From NCBI RefSeq assembly GCF_033842475.1, contig NZ_JAWXYB010000018.1, forward strand, positions 1,781,501 to 1,845,500: a stretch of 64,000 bases of DNA. The letters run 5' to 3'. Below, one piece after another: positions 17,656-27,222 of the stretch. The position numbers and the translations under genes are program-made. Positions within the stretch are counted from its first letter, which is position 1. The number at the start of each line of letters is the position of its first letter. The notes below the pieces were generated by a model. It made no database searches and was not told where the DNA came from. It saw nothing but the letters and a program-made list of their open reading frames with translations. The stretch is from Acidiphilium acidophilum (lineage in GTDB: Bacteria; Pseudomonadota; Alphaproteobacteria; Acetobacterales; Acetobacteraceae).

Positions 17656-19176
17656 TCAACGCCGGCGAAATCGCTCAACAGTAAGGATCAGATCGGCCTC
17701 TGCGCCGTCGGGACGGCCACTCGCGAGCCATAGGAACAAGACGGTCACAACGTAGCTGCCAGCGCCCAGCGCGATAGCGCCGACCATGTGCCACGCCAAT
17801 ACCGGGTCTCGACCAGCCCAATGCCCCCAACCGAGATCGCTCAACATCAGAACCGCCGTCATCGCGCCGGCACCGATCAGGGTACGCCAGATCCGCGCAA
17901 AGATTGCTGCAACGCTCACCTGCAGACGCCGCGTCATGACCAGGAAATAGACGATCTGGCTGACAACATCGACAATCGAAACCGCGATCGCCGCACCGAT
18001 CAGCCCGTAGCGTGGCACCAGCGCGACCAGCAACGCCATGCGCAGCACCATCAGCGCGACATTGAGCTTCAGACTGGCCTTGAGCCAAGCCTGCACCGCA
18101 AACAGCGTCGAGGCAATCGAGCCAAAGATCGTTACCGTCGTCGCGATCCCGAAGATTTCAAGCAGCGGCACGGCGCCAAGCCATTCCTTGCCGAACCCCA
18201 GTTTGACGATGGGATAGGCGATCAACGATAGGCCGAAGCCAGCGGGCACGGTAATGAGCGCCATCAGACCAAGCATGCGCAGCATCATGGTGGCCCCATT
18301 GTCCCCCCCCTGCTTGGCTTCGGAAAACCCAGAAAATGCGGCGCGGCAGAGCGGGCCGATCAATTCCGAGCTCGGCAACCCGGCGATTTCGGCACCGACG
18401 CCGTAGATCCCGACATCACCGGTTCCAGATACGCGCCCGATCACCACGTTGCTCGCAGCACCCTGCGCGACCCCAACCAGCGTGATGAGCCAGATCATCA
18501 CCGAATAGCCCGAAATACGTCGCCATCCGATCAGGGTCAGACGGGGCCGGTAAGGGTGGATCAGGTAGCTGATAATCACGGTCGCGATCTGGTTGATCAG
18601 GATGGCATCGACGAGGGCCCAGTAGCTGCGCAGCCAGAAGGCCAAACCAATCCCCGACACCACCGAAAGCAGCCGCGGAAACAGCTTGAGCTGGAATTCC
18701 TTGTCGAAGGCGATGAACCGGCGAAAATCGACCACGCCGATATTTTCGAGCGCGCTGATCGCACTGCCGGCCGCGACCACGTAGAGCACATCGACCATCG
18801 CCGGATTGTCAAAGAACCGGCTGATCGGGATGGCCAGAGCGGCAACCACGATGCCGGTCAGCAACCCGCGAATGGCGTTGATGGTGAAGCCGGTGTCGTA
18901 AAGTTCCCGGTCGGGATTTTCGTCGCGAATGATCGCCCCTTCGATGCCCGCTTCCGAAAGCTGGGCAATACTCTGCATCAAATTCATCGACAGAGCGACG
19001 ATGCCGAACGCCGAGGGAACCAGCAGCCGCACCAGGATCAGCGTGCTGACAAGCCCCAGAGCCCGGTTGATGAAACGCCAACCGACGATCCAACCCGCCC
19101 CGCGGGCGGTGCGCGCAAGCACCGAGCCTTCACGGGCGAGACTGCGCAGCCCGGCATCGGTCGTCGGATCAGCCAT
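17656..19176 (-). CDS. Lipopolysaccharide/exopolysaccharide flippase (Wzx-like)
   Basis: 506 residues, about 12-14 membrane helices, polysaccharide-biosynthesis/MATE-like fold. After a cytoplasmic N-terminus (SLAREGSVLARTARGAGWIV) the helices begin at LGLVSTLILVRLLVPSAFGIVAL, the typical opening of oligosaccharide flippases that move undecaprenyl-linked units across the inner membrane. It begins 4 bases after the amidotransferase stop, so the two form one unit, as is common in exopolysaccharide loci. Confidence 0.88.
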   Translation of the reverse strand: MADPTTDAGLRSLAREGSVLARTARGAGWIVGWRFINRALGLVSTLILVRLLVPSAFGIVALSMNLMQSIAQLSEAGIEGAIIRDENPDRELYDTGFTINAIRGLLTGIVVAALAIPISRFFDNPAMVDVLYVVAAGSAISALENIGVVDFRRFIAFDKEFQLKLFPRLLSVVSGIGLAFWLRSYWALVDAILINQIATVIISYLIHPYRPRLTLIGWRRISGYSVMIWLITLVGVAQGAASNVVIGRVSGTGDVGIYGVGAEIAGLPSSELIGPLCRAAFSGFSEAKQGGDNGATMMLRMLGLMALITVPAGFGLSLIAYPIVKLGFGKEWLGAVPLLEIFGIATTVTIFGSIASTLFAVQAWLKASLKLNVALMVLRMALLVALVPRYGLIGAAIAVSIVDVVSQIVYFLVMTRRLQVSVAAIFARIWRTLIGAGAMTAVLMLSDLGWGHWAGRDPVLAWHMVGAIALGAGSYVVTVLFLWLASGRPDGAEADLILTVERFRRR

Positions 19177-19180
19177 CGGT

Positions 19181-21106
19181 TCAGGCCACTAGCGCGGCGG
19201 TGGCGCGCGCTGCACCGGCATGCCGGGCAAGGAACCCTTCGAGCACCAGAAGATGCCAGAGTTTCCAGGCGTGATCGGCCCGCCCCGCCTCGTGCTGATC
19301 GATCATCCTGCCGATCGCCTCGGCATCGAACCAGCCGGTATCCAGCATCGCCGGTCCGAGCAACGCACTGCGCAGGCGCGGGGCTGCCCGTCGTAGTTCG
19401 GCTGCGAGTGGCGCGACGAAACCTTGCTTCGGCCGATCAAGCACCGCGCGCGGAACCAGCGGCCCGACCGCTGCACGCAGCACCGACTTGCCGACGCCAT
19501 TCTGCAATTTCAGTGTGGATGGCAATGCCATCCCCCAGGCGAGGAGATCATGGTCGAGCAAAGGCGAGCGCACTTCGAGACCACTGCGCATGCTGGTACG
19601 ATCGACCTTCACCAGAATGTCGCCGGGCAGATAGGTTGCAAGATCCACCAACTGCGCCGCGCGCAGTGCATCCGCGCCGGTGTCGAGCGCTGCAACGATG
19701 CCGGCAGAGGGATCATGGCCATCGAGCAGCGAAATCAACCTTGGGGTCATCAAGCCGCGTCGCTCGGCATCCTGCAGTTTGCAGAGCGTGCGATAATATC
19801 CGTGCGCCGAATCGAGGCTGATTTCGGTGAGCGTCGTTTTCGCCCGAAGCCATGCGGGCGCGTGATCGAGCTTGGGGTAAGCACGGGCGATCGGCGCCAA
19901 CAAAGCACGGCGCGCGCGGTCCGGCAGCAGCCGCCGCGCCCGATCGGCAATAGCATGCCAGCGATAGCGTCGATAACCACCGAACACTTCGTCGCCACCA
20001 TCACCAGAGACCACGCCCTTGACCCCGGTGCGAGCCAGCCGGGCCACGGCAAGGCTGGGTACCGAGGAATGATCGCCGAAAGGTTCCCCGAAGACTTCCG
20101 CCTGAAACCGCGCAGCATCGATGACATCGTCCGGAGCGACGGTTTGGGTGACATGGGTGGCGCCGCACCGATCCGCCATCATCGCGGCGACCTCGCGCTC
20201 ATCGGTCGGGCCGGGAAATCCAATGGTGAAGCATTGCAACGGTGCCGCGCAATGACGGGACGCAAGTGCGGCAATCGCGCCGGAGTCGATCCCTCCCGAA
20301 AGGAACGCTCCGATCGGCACATCGGCCACCATGCGCGCCGCAACCGATGTTTCGAGACGGCTCCGCAGATCTGCCGCAGCCTCCGCCATACTTGCCGGCA
20401 CCGGACCGGGAGCGGGAAGCGACCAGTAGCGGCGCGGCGACGGCAATGGCTCTCCCTCACCGATCAGCATGAAATGGGCGGGCGGCAGCTTGCGGATGTC
20501 GCGATAGATTGAAGCAGGGTCAGGGATGTAGCCGAACGCCAGAAAATCCTCGATCGCCGCGGGATCGAGCACCGCGGCCAGCCCGGGCACCGGTACGAGC
20601 GCCGCAAGTTCAGAGCCATAGGCTAGAGTTCCGTCGGGCGCGACACCGTAATACAGCGGCTTCTTACCGATCCGGTCACGCGCCAGCAGCAGGCTGCGCT
20701 GGGTTCGGTCCCATAGAGCGAAGGCAAACATGCCATTGATCCGGTCGAGCAAACCGACCCCCCAACTCTCCCAGCCGTGCACCAGCACCTCGGAATCCGA
20801 GCGCGTTGCGAAAATATGACCTTGAGCGATGAGTTCCCCGCGCAGGACCGCGAAATTATAGATCTCACCGTTAAACGTAACGAACACGGTGTCGTCCTCA
20901 TTGCCCATCGGCTGATGACCTGCAGCAAGATCGAGGAAAGACAGGCGACGAAATCCCATACCGATCGCGGGTTCAACGTGAAACCCTTCATCGTCTGGCC
21001 CCCGATGAGCGATCGCGTCTGTCATGCGCCGGAGCAACCCGGGATCGATCGCAACAGCCCCCGCTCGTGCCGTTCGCAGTGGAAACAACCCGGTGAAACC
21101 ACACAT
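19181..21106 (-). CDS. Asparagine synthase-related amidotransferase (exopolysaccharide/XrtA type)
   Basis: 641 residues. The glutaminase domain starts with the nucleophile Cys2 (MCGFTGLF), followed by AHRGPDDEGF and TFNGEIYNFAVLR. The synthase domain carries the PP-loop FLSGGIDSGAIAALASRH and SGDGGDEVFGGYRRYRW. I start at 21106 so that Cys2 is exposed; GGGAG lies about 10 bases upstream, and the longer frame from 21154 would bury it. Such AsnB homologues are regular members of exosortase-associated exopolysaccharide loci, where they are thought to amidate a sugar acid; that role is inferred from context. Confidence 0.9.
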   Translation of the reverse strand: MCGFTGLFPLRTARAGAVAIDPGLLRRMTDAIAHRGPDDEGFHVEPAIGMGFRRLSFLDLAAGHQPMGNEDDTVFVTFNGEIYNFAVLRGELIAQGHIFATRSDSEVLVHGWESWGVGLLDRINGMFAFALWDRTQRSLLLARDRIGKKPLYYGVAPDGTLAYGSELAALVPVPGLAAVLDPAAIEDFLAFGYIPDPASIYRDIRKLPPAHFMLIGEGEPLPSPRRYWSLPAPGPVPASMAEAAADLRSRLETSVAARMVADVPIGAFLSGGIDSGAIAALASRHCAAPLQCFTIGFPGPTDEREVAAMMADRCGATHVTQTVAPDDVIDAARFQAEVFGEPFGDHSSVPSLAVARLARTGVKGVVSGDGGDEVFGGYRRYRWHAIADRARRLLPDRARRALLAPIARAYPKLDHAPAWLRAKTTLTEISLDSAHGYYRTLCKLQDAERRGLMTPRLISLLDGHDPSAGIVAALDTGADALRAAQLVDLATYLPGDILVKVDRTSMRSGLEVRSPLLDHDLLAWGMALPSTLKLQNGVGKSVLRAAVGPLVPRAVLDRPKQGFVAPLAAELRRAAPRLRSALLGPAMLDTGWFDAEAIGRMIDQHEAGRADHAWKLWHLLVLEGFLARHAGAARATAALVA

Positions 21107-21374
21107 GCGCTGAAATCTCCCGGCATTTATCCGCCGCTGATAATGATAACACAACTACGCACAGCCTAATACGTGAAACCTAATAAAGGATGGCTGATAT
21201 CATGGTTGGCGTCCTCCCGATATTGCGATCAGGGCAAATTTTTCGCGAAAGGCGGCATTCCGAGAGAATTTCAGATTTTTTTCAAGCGTTAATAACTTCT
21301 TAACTTTTATTTAACTAGTGTATTCGGATGAAATTCTCAATTACTACGACAGACATTAGTTTTTTGGGAATCAG
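21107..21374. promoter_or_regulatory. AT-rich divergent intergenic region
   Basis: About 270 bases between the amidotransferase (leftward) and a small membrane-protein gene (rightward). The right half (21260-21365) is markedly AT-rich with runs such as TTTTTTTCAAG and TAATAACTTCTTAAC, unlike its surroundings. It must hold promoters for both sides, but I found no sigma-54 GG-N10-GC match here. Confidence 0.5.
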
Positions 21375-21689
21375 ATGAAGGGCCTTGGCTCACACCATCG
21401 GAGATCTTCCAGCGCTTCTCTCAGTGGCCTGGGCAAAGGTTTGCTGGGAGCGCTCTCAGTATCAGGCGGTCGCCGACACAATGCGGCAATCGATAGCACC
21501 AAGACGCCCGTGGTCGTGTTGCGACCGGCTGGCCGGTCAAAAGGCATCGACGCCGCTTACACGCCCCCTCAGCGAGATGAACGGAGCCAAAGTGGCCGAC
21601 TCCCCCTCGCTGTCGCGATCCCTCTCGTTCTCGGTCTGGCCTTGATATGCTGGACCGTCATCATCCTCGTCGCACTGCGTTGGATGTAG
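21375..21689 (+). CDS. Hypothetical protein with C-terminal membrane anchor
   Basis: 104 residues. The first 70 are polar, with glycine and serine near the start (GSHHRRSSSASLSGLGKG). The last 29 form one hydrophobic helix (AVAIPLVLGLALICWTVIIL) ending RWM. It would be a tail-anchored inner-membrane protein facing the cytoplasm. GGGAA lies a few bases before the ATG. It overlaps the convergent glycosyltransferase by 29 bases. I recognise no family; the helix supports it being real, but an overlapping frame is also open. Confidence 0.5.
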   Translation: MKGLGSHHRRSSSASLSGLGKGLLGALSVSGGRRHNAAIDSTKTPVVVLRPAGRSKGIDAAYTPPQRDERSQSGRLPLAVAIPLVLGLALICWTVIILVALRWM

Positions 21690-22776
21690 ATGCGGCGCCG
21701 GCTCGGCGCACGGGCATCAGAACATCGCTCCATTTTCGGGCCATCGCCGCGAAATCGAACTCTTCAATCGCCCGAGCACGGTTCGCCCGCCCGATCATGT
21801 GCGCTCGTTCCGGGTTAATGATCAATCCACTCAGGGCCGCAGCCAAAGCCGCATCATCGCGCCGCACGATGAAAGGGCGATTTTCAGCGGCGACCATCCG
21901 GGAAATGTCACCGACATCGGTGGTGATGACAGGCAGCCCCGAAGCCATCGCTTCCATGACCGAAAGCGGCATCTGTTCAGTGTCCGAACTGAGAGCGAAC
22001 AGACTGATTTCGCGATAAAACGATGCCGCGTCGGACCGCGCGCCAAGAAACATCACCGGCATCCCCGACTCGGCGGCGAGGTGTTCGAGTGCGGCGCGAT
22101 CCGGCCCATCTCCGAGGATTCGCAACTCAAACTTGACCTCCCGCCGGGCGATTGCCGCCGCCCGGATCAGGCGCGCGAGATTTTTCTCAGGCCGCAGAGC
22201 AGCAACGCAACCGATAACCGGCGTATCGGGCAAAGCGACCGCAGGGCTGAACCGCGCAAGGTCGATGCCATTCGGAATATAATGCAGGCTGTGGCGCGGC
22301 AACTGCCAGACACAAGCCGCAACATCAAGCAGCGTACGGGACGGAACGATCGTGGTACTCGACCGCAGGATCAATCGCCTCGTGATCACCCTGCGGCGGA
22401 TCTGGCGGTCGCGCTCGTCGGGACCGAAACCGTCTTCGGTATGAATGTGGCGGACCCGACCACCTAACCGATTGGCAATTGCCCATTCGATACTACCCCA
22501 GTTGCTTGTCACGAGCAGGTCGGGGCGCAATGCGCGCAGGGTTCGCCCGATGGCCCTCAACCGCTGGGGCAAGCCCGTGCTCGTTGGAGGCGGGCTCGGG
22601 AAACCGATATCGAGGCGGGACTCAAGTCGATCCCGGCACGTCGTGTCGTTATCGAGCGCAACGATCTCATGGGAAAACCGGTCGCCGAAATGGTTGGCGA
22701 GCGCGCACATCCGCATCTGGGCCCCGCCAGCAGCAAAACTTGGAAACACATGAACGATCCGGATCGGGTTCGTCAT
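21661..22776 (-). CDS. Glycosyltransferase family 4 protein
   Basis: 371 residues, GT-B fold. The N-terminal glycine loop is HVFPSFAAGGAQMR. The C-terminal nucleotide-sugar domain has IPNGIDLARFSP, ILGDGPDRAALE and the EX7E-type stretch from SSDTEQMPLSVMEAMASGLP. It adds a sugar to a lipid-linked oligosaccharide at the cytoplasmic membrane face. Donor and acceptor cannot be read. Last gene of a tight five-gene run (deacetylase, GT4, GNAT, GT4, GT4); its start overlaps the preceding stop by 4 bases. Confidence 0.9.
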   Translation of the reverse strand: MTNPIRIVHVFPSFAAGGAQMRMCALANHFGDRFSHEIVALDNDTTCRDRLESRLDIGFPSPPPTSTGLPQRLRAIGRTLRALRPDLLVTSNWGSIEWAIANRLGGRVRHIHTEDGFGPDERDRQIRRRVITRRLILRSSTTIVPSRTLLDVAACVWQLPRHSLHYIPNGIDLARFSPAVALPDTPVIGCVAALRPEKNLARLIRAAAIARREVKFELRILGDGPDRAALEHLAAESGMPVMFLGARSDAASFYREISLFALSSDTEQMPLSVMEAMASGLPVITTDVGDISRMVAAENRPFIVRRDDAALAAALSGLIINPERAHMIGRANRARAIEEFDFAAMARKWSDVLMPVRRAGAASTSNAVRRG

Positions 22777-23885
22777 CGATTCACGGACCCGACAATACGA
22801 CGCGCATTTCCCGCCCAGGTAAGGTCACGACGGATGATCTCCGCACGTGCCGCCGCTCCGAGCCGGGCACGAAGCGCAGGATCGGCCGCAAGCCGTGCGA
22901 TGCACGACCAGAGCGCACCCCAATTTTCCGGCTCGAACAGCAGAGCGGTCTCGTCATCAACCAGGATTTCCCGCAGATTGGGCTGGTCTGGTGCCACAAT
23001 CGCACACCCGGCGGCCATGTATTCGAACAGTTTGAGCGGAGAGGCGTAATCCACCGCGCGAGGCTGAAGCGCTATATCGATGCCTGCGAGGAAGCCCGGC
23101 ACCGCGTCACGCGGAACCAGACCAGCGAAATGCACGTGTGATTGCATCCCGTAGCGGGCCACCATGGCTTCAAGCGTCGACCTAGCCGGGCCTTCGCCTG
23201 CGATGACGAAATCGAATTTCTCGGCGCTGCGGCCCAATTCATCGATCACCGGTTCGAGCCCGTGCCACGGCCTGACGAACCCGATGAACCCCAGCACCGC
23301 ACGCGGCCGCCGCGACGCAGTACGTTGGTGAAAACGCGCAAGATCGATGCCATTCGGCGTAATGATCAGCCGGTCCGGTGCCACACCGACCGCAGTGATC
23401 CGGGCACCAAGCACATGGGTCACCGCGAATATCCGATCCGCCGCGCGCCAGACCGCCCGCTCCGCCCAGCGCGCCAACGCGCCGAGCCTCAGTCCGCCAT
23501 GCGCGATGCGCTCTTCGGCAAGCGGCGCATTGACTTCGACCAGAAACGGAATGCGGCGTTCGCGCGCCACCCACATACCGGCGAGATAATACAGATTATA
23601 CCGCTCGTAGATGACATCCGGCCGGAATGCGACGGCAGCCTGACGCAGTCGCCACCACGCTGGAATATTGTAGGCGAGTTCGGCGAGTTCACCCACCGCA
23701 CCCGGCAGGATGGCGCGGAGACGGGCGACCCAGGTGGTTTCCGCACCAAAGCCGGTCTTATCGTAGAACGAGGGACCCACCACCATGACCTCGTGCCCCG
23801 CAGCACGAAACGCGGCGACCAGATCTTCGACATGAACCGACTGGCCGTCACGCGACTGGATCCGGTGGCTGTAGAGAATACGCAT
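22773..23885 (-). CDS. Glycosyltransferase family 4 protein
   Basis: 370 residues from the ATG at 23885 (MRILYSHRIQSRDGQSVHV); an upstream in-frame extension would run into the GNAT gene. The N-terminal acceptor half contains FRPDVIYERYNLYYLAGMW; the C-terminal half contains ITPNGIDLARFH, GFVRPWHGLE and PLKLFEYMAAGCAIVAPDQP, where the first Glu of the usual E-x7-E is present. Of the glycosyltransferases here it most resembles group 1 enzymes of exopolysaccharide loci. An AAGGA about 12 bases upstream supports the start; one base separates it from the GNAT stop. Confidence 0.9.
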   Translation of the reverse strand: MRILYSHRIQSRDGQSVHVEDLVAAFRAAGHEVMVVGPSFYDKTGFGAETTWVARLRAILPGAVGELAELAYNIPAWWRLRQAAVAFRPDVIYERYNLYYLAGMWVARERRIPFLVEVNAPLAEERIAHGGLRLGALARWAERAVWRAADRIFAVTHVLGARITAVGVAPDRLIITPNGIDLARFHQRTASRRPRAVLGFIGFVRPWHGLEPVIDELGRSAEKFDFVIAGEGPARSTLEAMVARYGMQSHVHFAGLVPRDAVPGFLAGIDIALQPRAVDYASPLKLFEYMAAGCAIVAPDQPNLREILVDDETALLFEPENWGALWSCIARLAADPALRARLGAAARAEIIRRDLTWAGNARRIVGSVNR

Positions 23886-23886
23886 A

Positions 23887-24927
23887 TCAACGTCGTCCTT
23901 GTCGCAATCGTCGGCGGACCGCACCGGCAGCAGCGGTCGCCATGGCGGCAAGGCCGCGCGGATGACGGGGATTGATCAGCATGACGCCATACCGCTCATG
24001 ACGTTGGTCGACCCATAAGCGCTTATAGGCATCATCGCCCCGACCGAAGTTGAGCAGCGAAGGGCGATCCCGCGCAAGAATGGCATCGAGCATCTGCGCG
24101 GTCAGCACGGTGCCGGGCGAGAGTGCGGCATGCGCCTCATCGTGGGCAAGTTTCAGCAGCATCGCACGACCCCCGGATACCGCCCAGTACTGCGCGGCGA
24201 TCGGCCCGCTGGGACCAGTCAGAACCGCGAGGCGGAGCAGTCCCGCACCGGCCAGCGCCCGCATGCAGGTGATATTGAACAGCGGAAACGGTTCCGGCTG
24301 CTTCCATGATTTCGCATAAACCTGCTCGAACGCCGCGAGTCCGACTTCAAGATCGTCAGCGCCGAACAAATGGAAACGGGCGGTCGAGCGGGCGCGCTTG
24401 AGCTTGCGTGTGATGGTGCTGCGCAACGAACCGGGGCGCGTGGCCAACCAGCGGTCGAAATCATCGGTTTCGACTGGTGCTGACCAATCGCCAAAATGCG
24501 CGAAACGCTGCACCCGCAGGCCACCAGTCCGGCATCCGGCCAGAAATGGCGCGATCGCCGGGTTGCGCTCATCCAAGGCATCGAGCCGGACCACACCCCG
24601 GCGGCGTGCCAGTCCAGCAAAACAGCGACCAGCGCGGAACGGATCTCCGGCGATGATCGGCGCAAACTCAAGCGAATAGGGGCTGGATTGTCCCGCCTGG
24701 ACGACCAACCCACCGCCTGATCCAACGCACCAGACCGGCACCAGCGCGGTGTGATCACCGATGACGACGCACCCCGCAGCAACACCGTGCGGGGTCGCCG
24801 CACGGGCCAGCGTGTCGAACCACAAATGACTGGCAAACAGATCCCGTGCGGGGTCCGCAAAACGGGCGATGCTGGGCTCGTCGAGCGCGGACCAGGGCAG
24901 CACGCGCGTATCATCCTCAATCACCAT
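23887..24927 (-). CDS. GNAT/FemAB-like N-acyltransferase family protein (BioF2-like)
   Basis: 346 residues from the ATG at 24927, overlapping the preceding glycosyltransferase by 11 bases. The C-terminal half has the GNAT_2/FemAB-like pattern: STITRKLKRARSTARFHLF, then AQYWAVSGGRAMLLKLAHDE, SPGTVLTAQMLDAILARD and LNFGRGDDAYKRLW. Such proteins are frequent in exosortase-linked exopolysaccharide loci and are thought to acylate sugars or add amino-acid groups; that is inference. The long upstream frame to 25092 lies in another gene. Confidence 0.8.
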   Translation of the reverse strand: MVIEDDTRVLPWSALDEPSIARFADPARDLFASHLWFDTLARAATPHGVAAGCVVIGDHTALVPVWCVGSGGGLVVQAGQSSPYSLEFAPIIAGDPFRAGRCFAGLARRRGVVRLDALDERNPAIAPFLAGCRTGGLRVQRFAHFGDWSAPVETDDFDRWLATRPGSLRSTITRKLKRARSTARFHLFGADDLEVGLAAFEQVYAKSWKQPEPFPLFNITCMRALAGAGLLRLAVLTGPSGPIAAQYWAVSGGRAMLLKLAHDEAHAALSPGTVLTAQMLDAILARDRPSLLNFGRGDDAYKRLWVDQRHERYGVMLINPRHPRGLAAMATAAAGAVRRRLRQGRR

Positions 24928-26176
24928 CGGAGCGACCGAGACAGGCGACGACGAATTGCTGTGCCTTGACCTCCCAATCCGCGGCAGCGGCACAAGCAAT
25001 CCCAACGGCAGCGATCTCGGCACGAAGCGACGGATCATCGCACAGCCGGCGCATCGCCGCCTCGATCGCGTCGATCGAGCCGCCATCGACAATCAGGCCG
25101 TTCACGCCGTCCTTCACGGCATCGACGCTACCGCCGTCCCTGCCCGCAATCACCGGCAGACCGGCCGCATTGGCTTCCAGAAATACGAGGCCAAACCCCT
25201 CGGTATCGCCCGAGGCCAGCGCCCGATTCGGCATGACGAACACGTCGCCCAACGAATAATGATCGGCCAGATCCGCCTCAGCGACCGATCCCGTGAACAC
25301 CACGCGATCGGCCACGCCTTCGACGGCCGCAATGGCATGGAGCGTTTCGGCGTAAGGCCCACTGCCGACCACAAGAAACCTAACGTCCGCGTCAGCACGT
25401 GCCAGGCGGGCAAACGCACGAATGGCGTGGTCGATCCCTTTTTTCTCCAGCAACCGGCAGACCGAGACGAACACGAACCGTCCCGCGAGCCCATACTGCG
25501 CAATCAGGTCGGGCCGATGGCTCGCCGCCGAAAATCGCGCGAAATCAACCCCGTTCTCGATCAGATGAATCGGCGGTGCGGCTTGTCCTGCCAGCAGATC
25601 GCGCACGGTCGTCGCGGTGAACCGGCTGACCACGATGATCGCATCGGCGGCAGCGAGGGTGCGGCGGCGGCGGGACCAGTCCGCGTCATAATCGTCGCGC
25701 GTGGTAATCTCCTCGCCGTGAATATAAACGACGAATCGCAAATGGGCCGGCCCCATCCGGCGGATTACACTGAACAGCCAACCGGACGACACCAGTTCGC
25801 CGATGCACAGAGCGGCGATCCGTCCGGTACGGAGGCTGCGAAGAACCGCACGCAGGATATCTGCCCGGATCCGCAGATCATGCAGCAAAAATCCAGCGCG
25901 CCCCCATCGCCCGGCGGCTGGGCCCCCGATCGGGGTCCGAAGCAGGTCGAGGCGCTCGACCCGATACCCGGCACGCCCATCGCCCGCTGCCGCCGCCCTG
26001 CGATCGTGCTCGCGCCAGCCGATCAGGGGTAGGCCGTCCACATAGCTCGTGCGCGGCGCCAGCACCTGCACCCGCGGCGCTGCAAGCCGGGCAAGCGCCC
26101 CATACACCACCGCCGACCCGCCCTGCACCGGTGGAAAATTATTCGCGACCAGCAGGATTTCAGCCGGTGCCGTCAT
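24917..26176 (-). CDS. Glycosyltransferase family 4 protein
   Basis: 419 residues from MTAPAEILLVANNFPP; this ATG overlaps the deacetylase stop (ATGA), which decides the start. The N-terminal loop is PPVQGGSAVVYGAL. The C-terminal domain shows IENGVDFARFSA, VSVCRLLEKKGIDHAI, VVGSGPYAETL and the ALASGDTEGFGLVFLEANAA E-x7-E motif, followed by GLPVIAGRDGG. A standard retaining sugar transferase of the cell-envelope polysaccharide pathway; the sugar is unknown. Confidence 0.92.
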   Translation of the reverse strand: MTAPAEILLVANNFPPVQGGSAVVYGALARLAAPRVQVLAPRTSYVDGLPLIGWREHDRRAAAAGDGRAGYRVERLDLLRTPIGGPAAGRWGRAGFLLHDLRIRADILRAVLRSLRTGRIAALCIGELVSSGWLFSVIRRMGPAHLRFVVYIHGEEITTRDDYDADWSRRRRTLAAADAIIVVSRFTATTVRDLLAGQAAPPIHLIENGVDFARFSAASHRPDLIAQYGLAGRFVFVSVCRLLEKKGIDHAIRAFARLARADADVRFLVVGSGPYAETLHAIAAVEGVADRVVFTGSVAEADLADHYSLGDVFVMPNRALASGDTEGFGLVFLEANAAGLPVIAGRDGGSVDAVKDGVNGLIVDGGSIDAIEAAMRRLCDDPSLRAEIAAVGIACAAAADWEVKAQQFVVACLGRSDGD

Positions 26177-27189
26177 CGGATCGCTGGTGCCGGACACAGC
26201 AAAGCGGGAATGGTCTCTGCGGCAGCGAAACGACAGGAAAATTCGTCGGTCAGATCGCACAGGATCGCCGACAGATCATCGTAGAACCGATGCAGATCGG
26301 CGCGCGAACGAACATAGGGATTACGACCCGGCGCGATCGACGAGCTGTGAAAGCTCAATGGCAGGATCATCTGATCGCGTCGGCCCAGCCCCTGGACCAA
26401 CCGCCGCACGGCACGGGGATCATTGCCTTCCGGCGAAAGGGTGATCCGCTCGGCGCATTCGATCCGCGCGAGCAGGCCGGCAAGAGGTGCCCAGGCACCG
26501 TTCGTCCCGATCAAAGCCCGGTACAGGCGGTCACCGAACGCCCCTCCCCAGCCGACGATGGCGCGGCCCAGCGGCAGTTCGAGCAAAGACCGTTGCGCGC
26601 CGAACCAGAACGGCGCGAAATCGATCCGGCTATAATCCGGCCCCGCTTCGTCGCGCATCGATGTCCGGGGCGCTATGCTGGTGTCGACCAGAATTCCCGC
26701 CGCTTCGATCAGCGCGGCGGTTTGCCGGCCGAGACCGTAGCGCCCGGCGCGGAACACCAAGGGAGACGATGCGAAGACCTCGATAAAGCGCGAGCAGAGC
26801 GATTCGAGCTTGCGTGCCTCGATTTCCGGCGCAAGGTTGCCGCCGAACGACTGCGCCGTCGACCCGCGCCCCTCGAATGGCGGCGTAACCCAGGGATGCA
26901 ACTGAATCCCGAGAGCCGCCTCGCCGCGATCACGGTAATGGATCAGCAGGCCGACGATATCCGGATTTAGCAGCACCGGATAAGTGACCAGATAGGTCGG
27001 TACGACGCCATGCGCGGCAAAAATCGGCTGAAGTTCGGCAATGCGCGACAGATACGCAGTCGCGTAATCGGTCCCTTCGGTGGGATCGGTCCAGTCGAAA
27101 TCCTCTTCGGTGTCGATCAGGACAGTGGCGATCCGGCGGAACTCACGCAACGCGACCGGGCGGGGGTTGGGCAGCAGGTCCGGGAACAT
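26173..27189 (-). CDS. Polysaccharide deacetylase family protein
   Basis: 338 residues from MFPDLLPNPRPVAL. The NodB-homology core is visible: VLIDTEEDFDWT (catalytic/metal Asp region), IQLHPWVTPPFE (metal His), FRAGRYGLGRQTAALIEAAG and DTSIAPRTSM, then LSFHSSSIAPGRNPY near the end. It removes N-acetyl groups from the nascent polysaccharide or an intermediate. No signal peptide. First gene of the leftward run; 33 bases separate its start from the divergent GNAT-like gene, so the promoters must overlap the coding starts. Confidence 0.88.
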   Translation of the reverse strand: MFPDLLPNPRPVALREFRRIATVLIDTEEDFDWTDPTEGTDYATAYLSRIAELQPIFAAHGVVPTYLVTYPVLLNPDIVGLLIHYRDRGEAALGIQLHPWVTPPFEGRGSTAQSFGGNLAPEIEARKLESLCSRFIEVFASSPLVFRAGRYGLGRQTAALIEAAGILVDTSIAPRTSMRDEAGPDYSRIDFAPFWFGAQRSLLELPLGRAIVGWGGAFGDRLYRALIGTNGAWAPLAGLLARIECAERITLSPEGNDPRAVRRLVQGLGRRDQMILPLSFHSSSIAPGRNPYVRSRADLHRFYDDLSAILCDLTDEFSCRFAAAETIPALLCPAPAIR

Positions 27190-27222
27190 TGCAGCTTTCG
27201 GCAATTCAAATACGATAACACG

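Noticed and set aside
24928-25092. N-terminal extension of the FemAB-like gene
   Set aside because: The added 55 residues are basic and non-conserved and lie inside the preceding glycosyltransferase gene.
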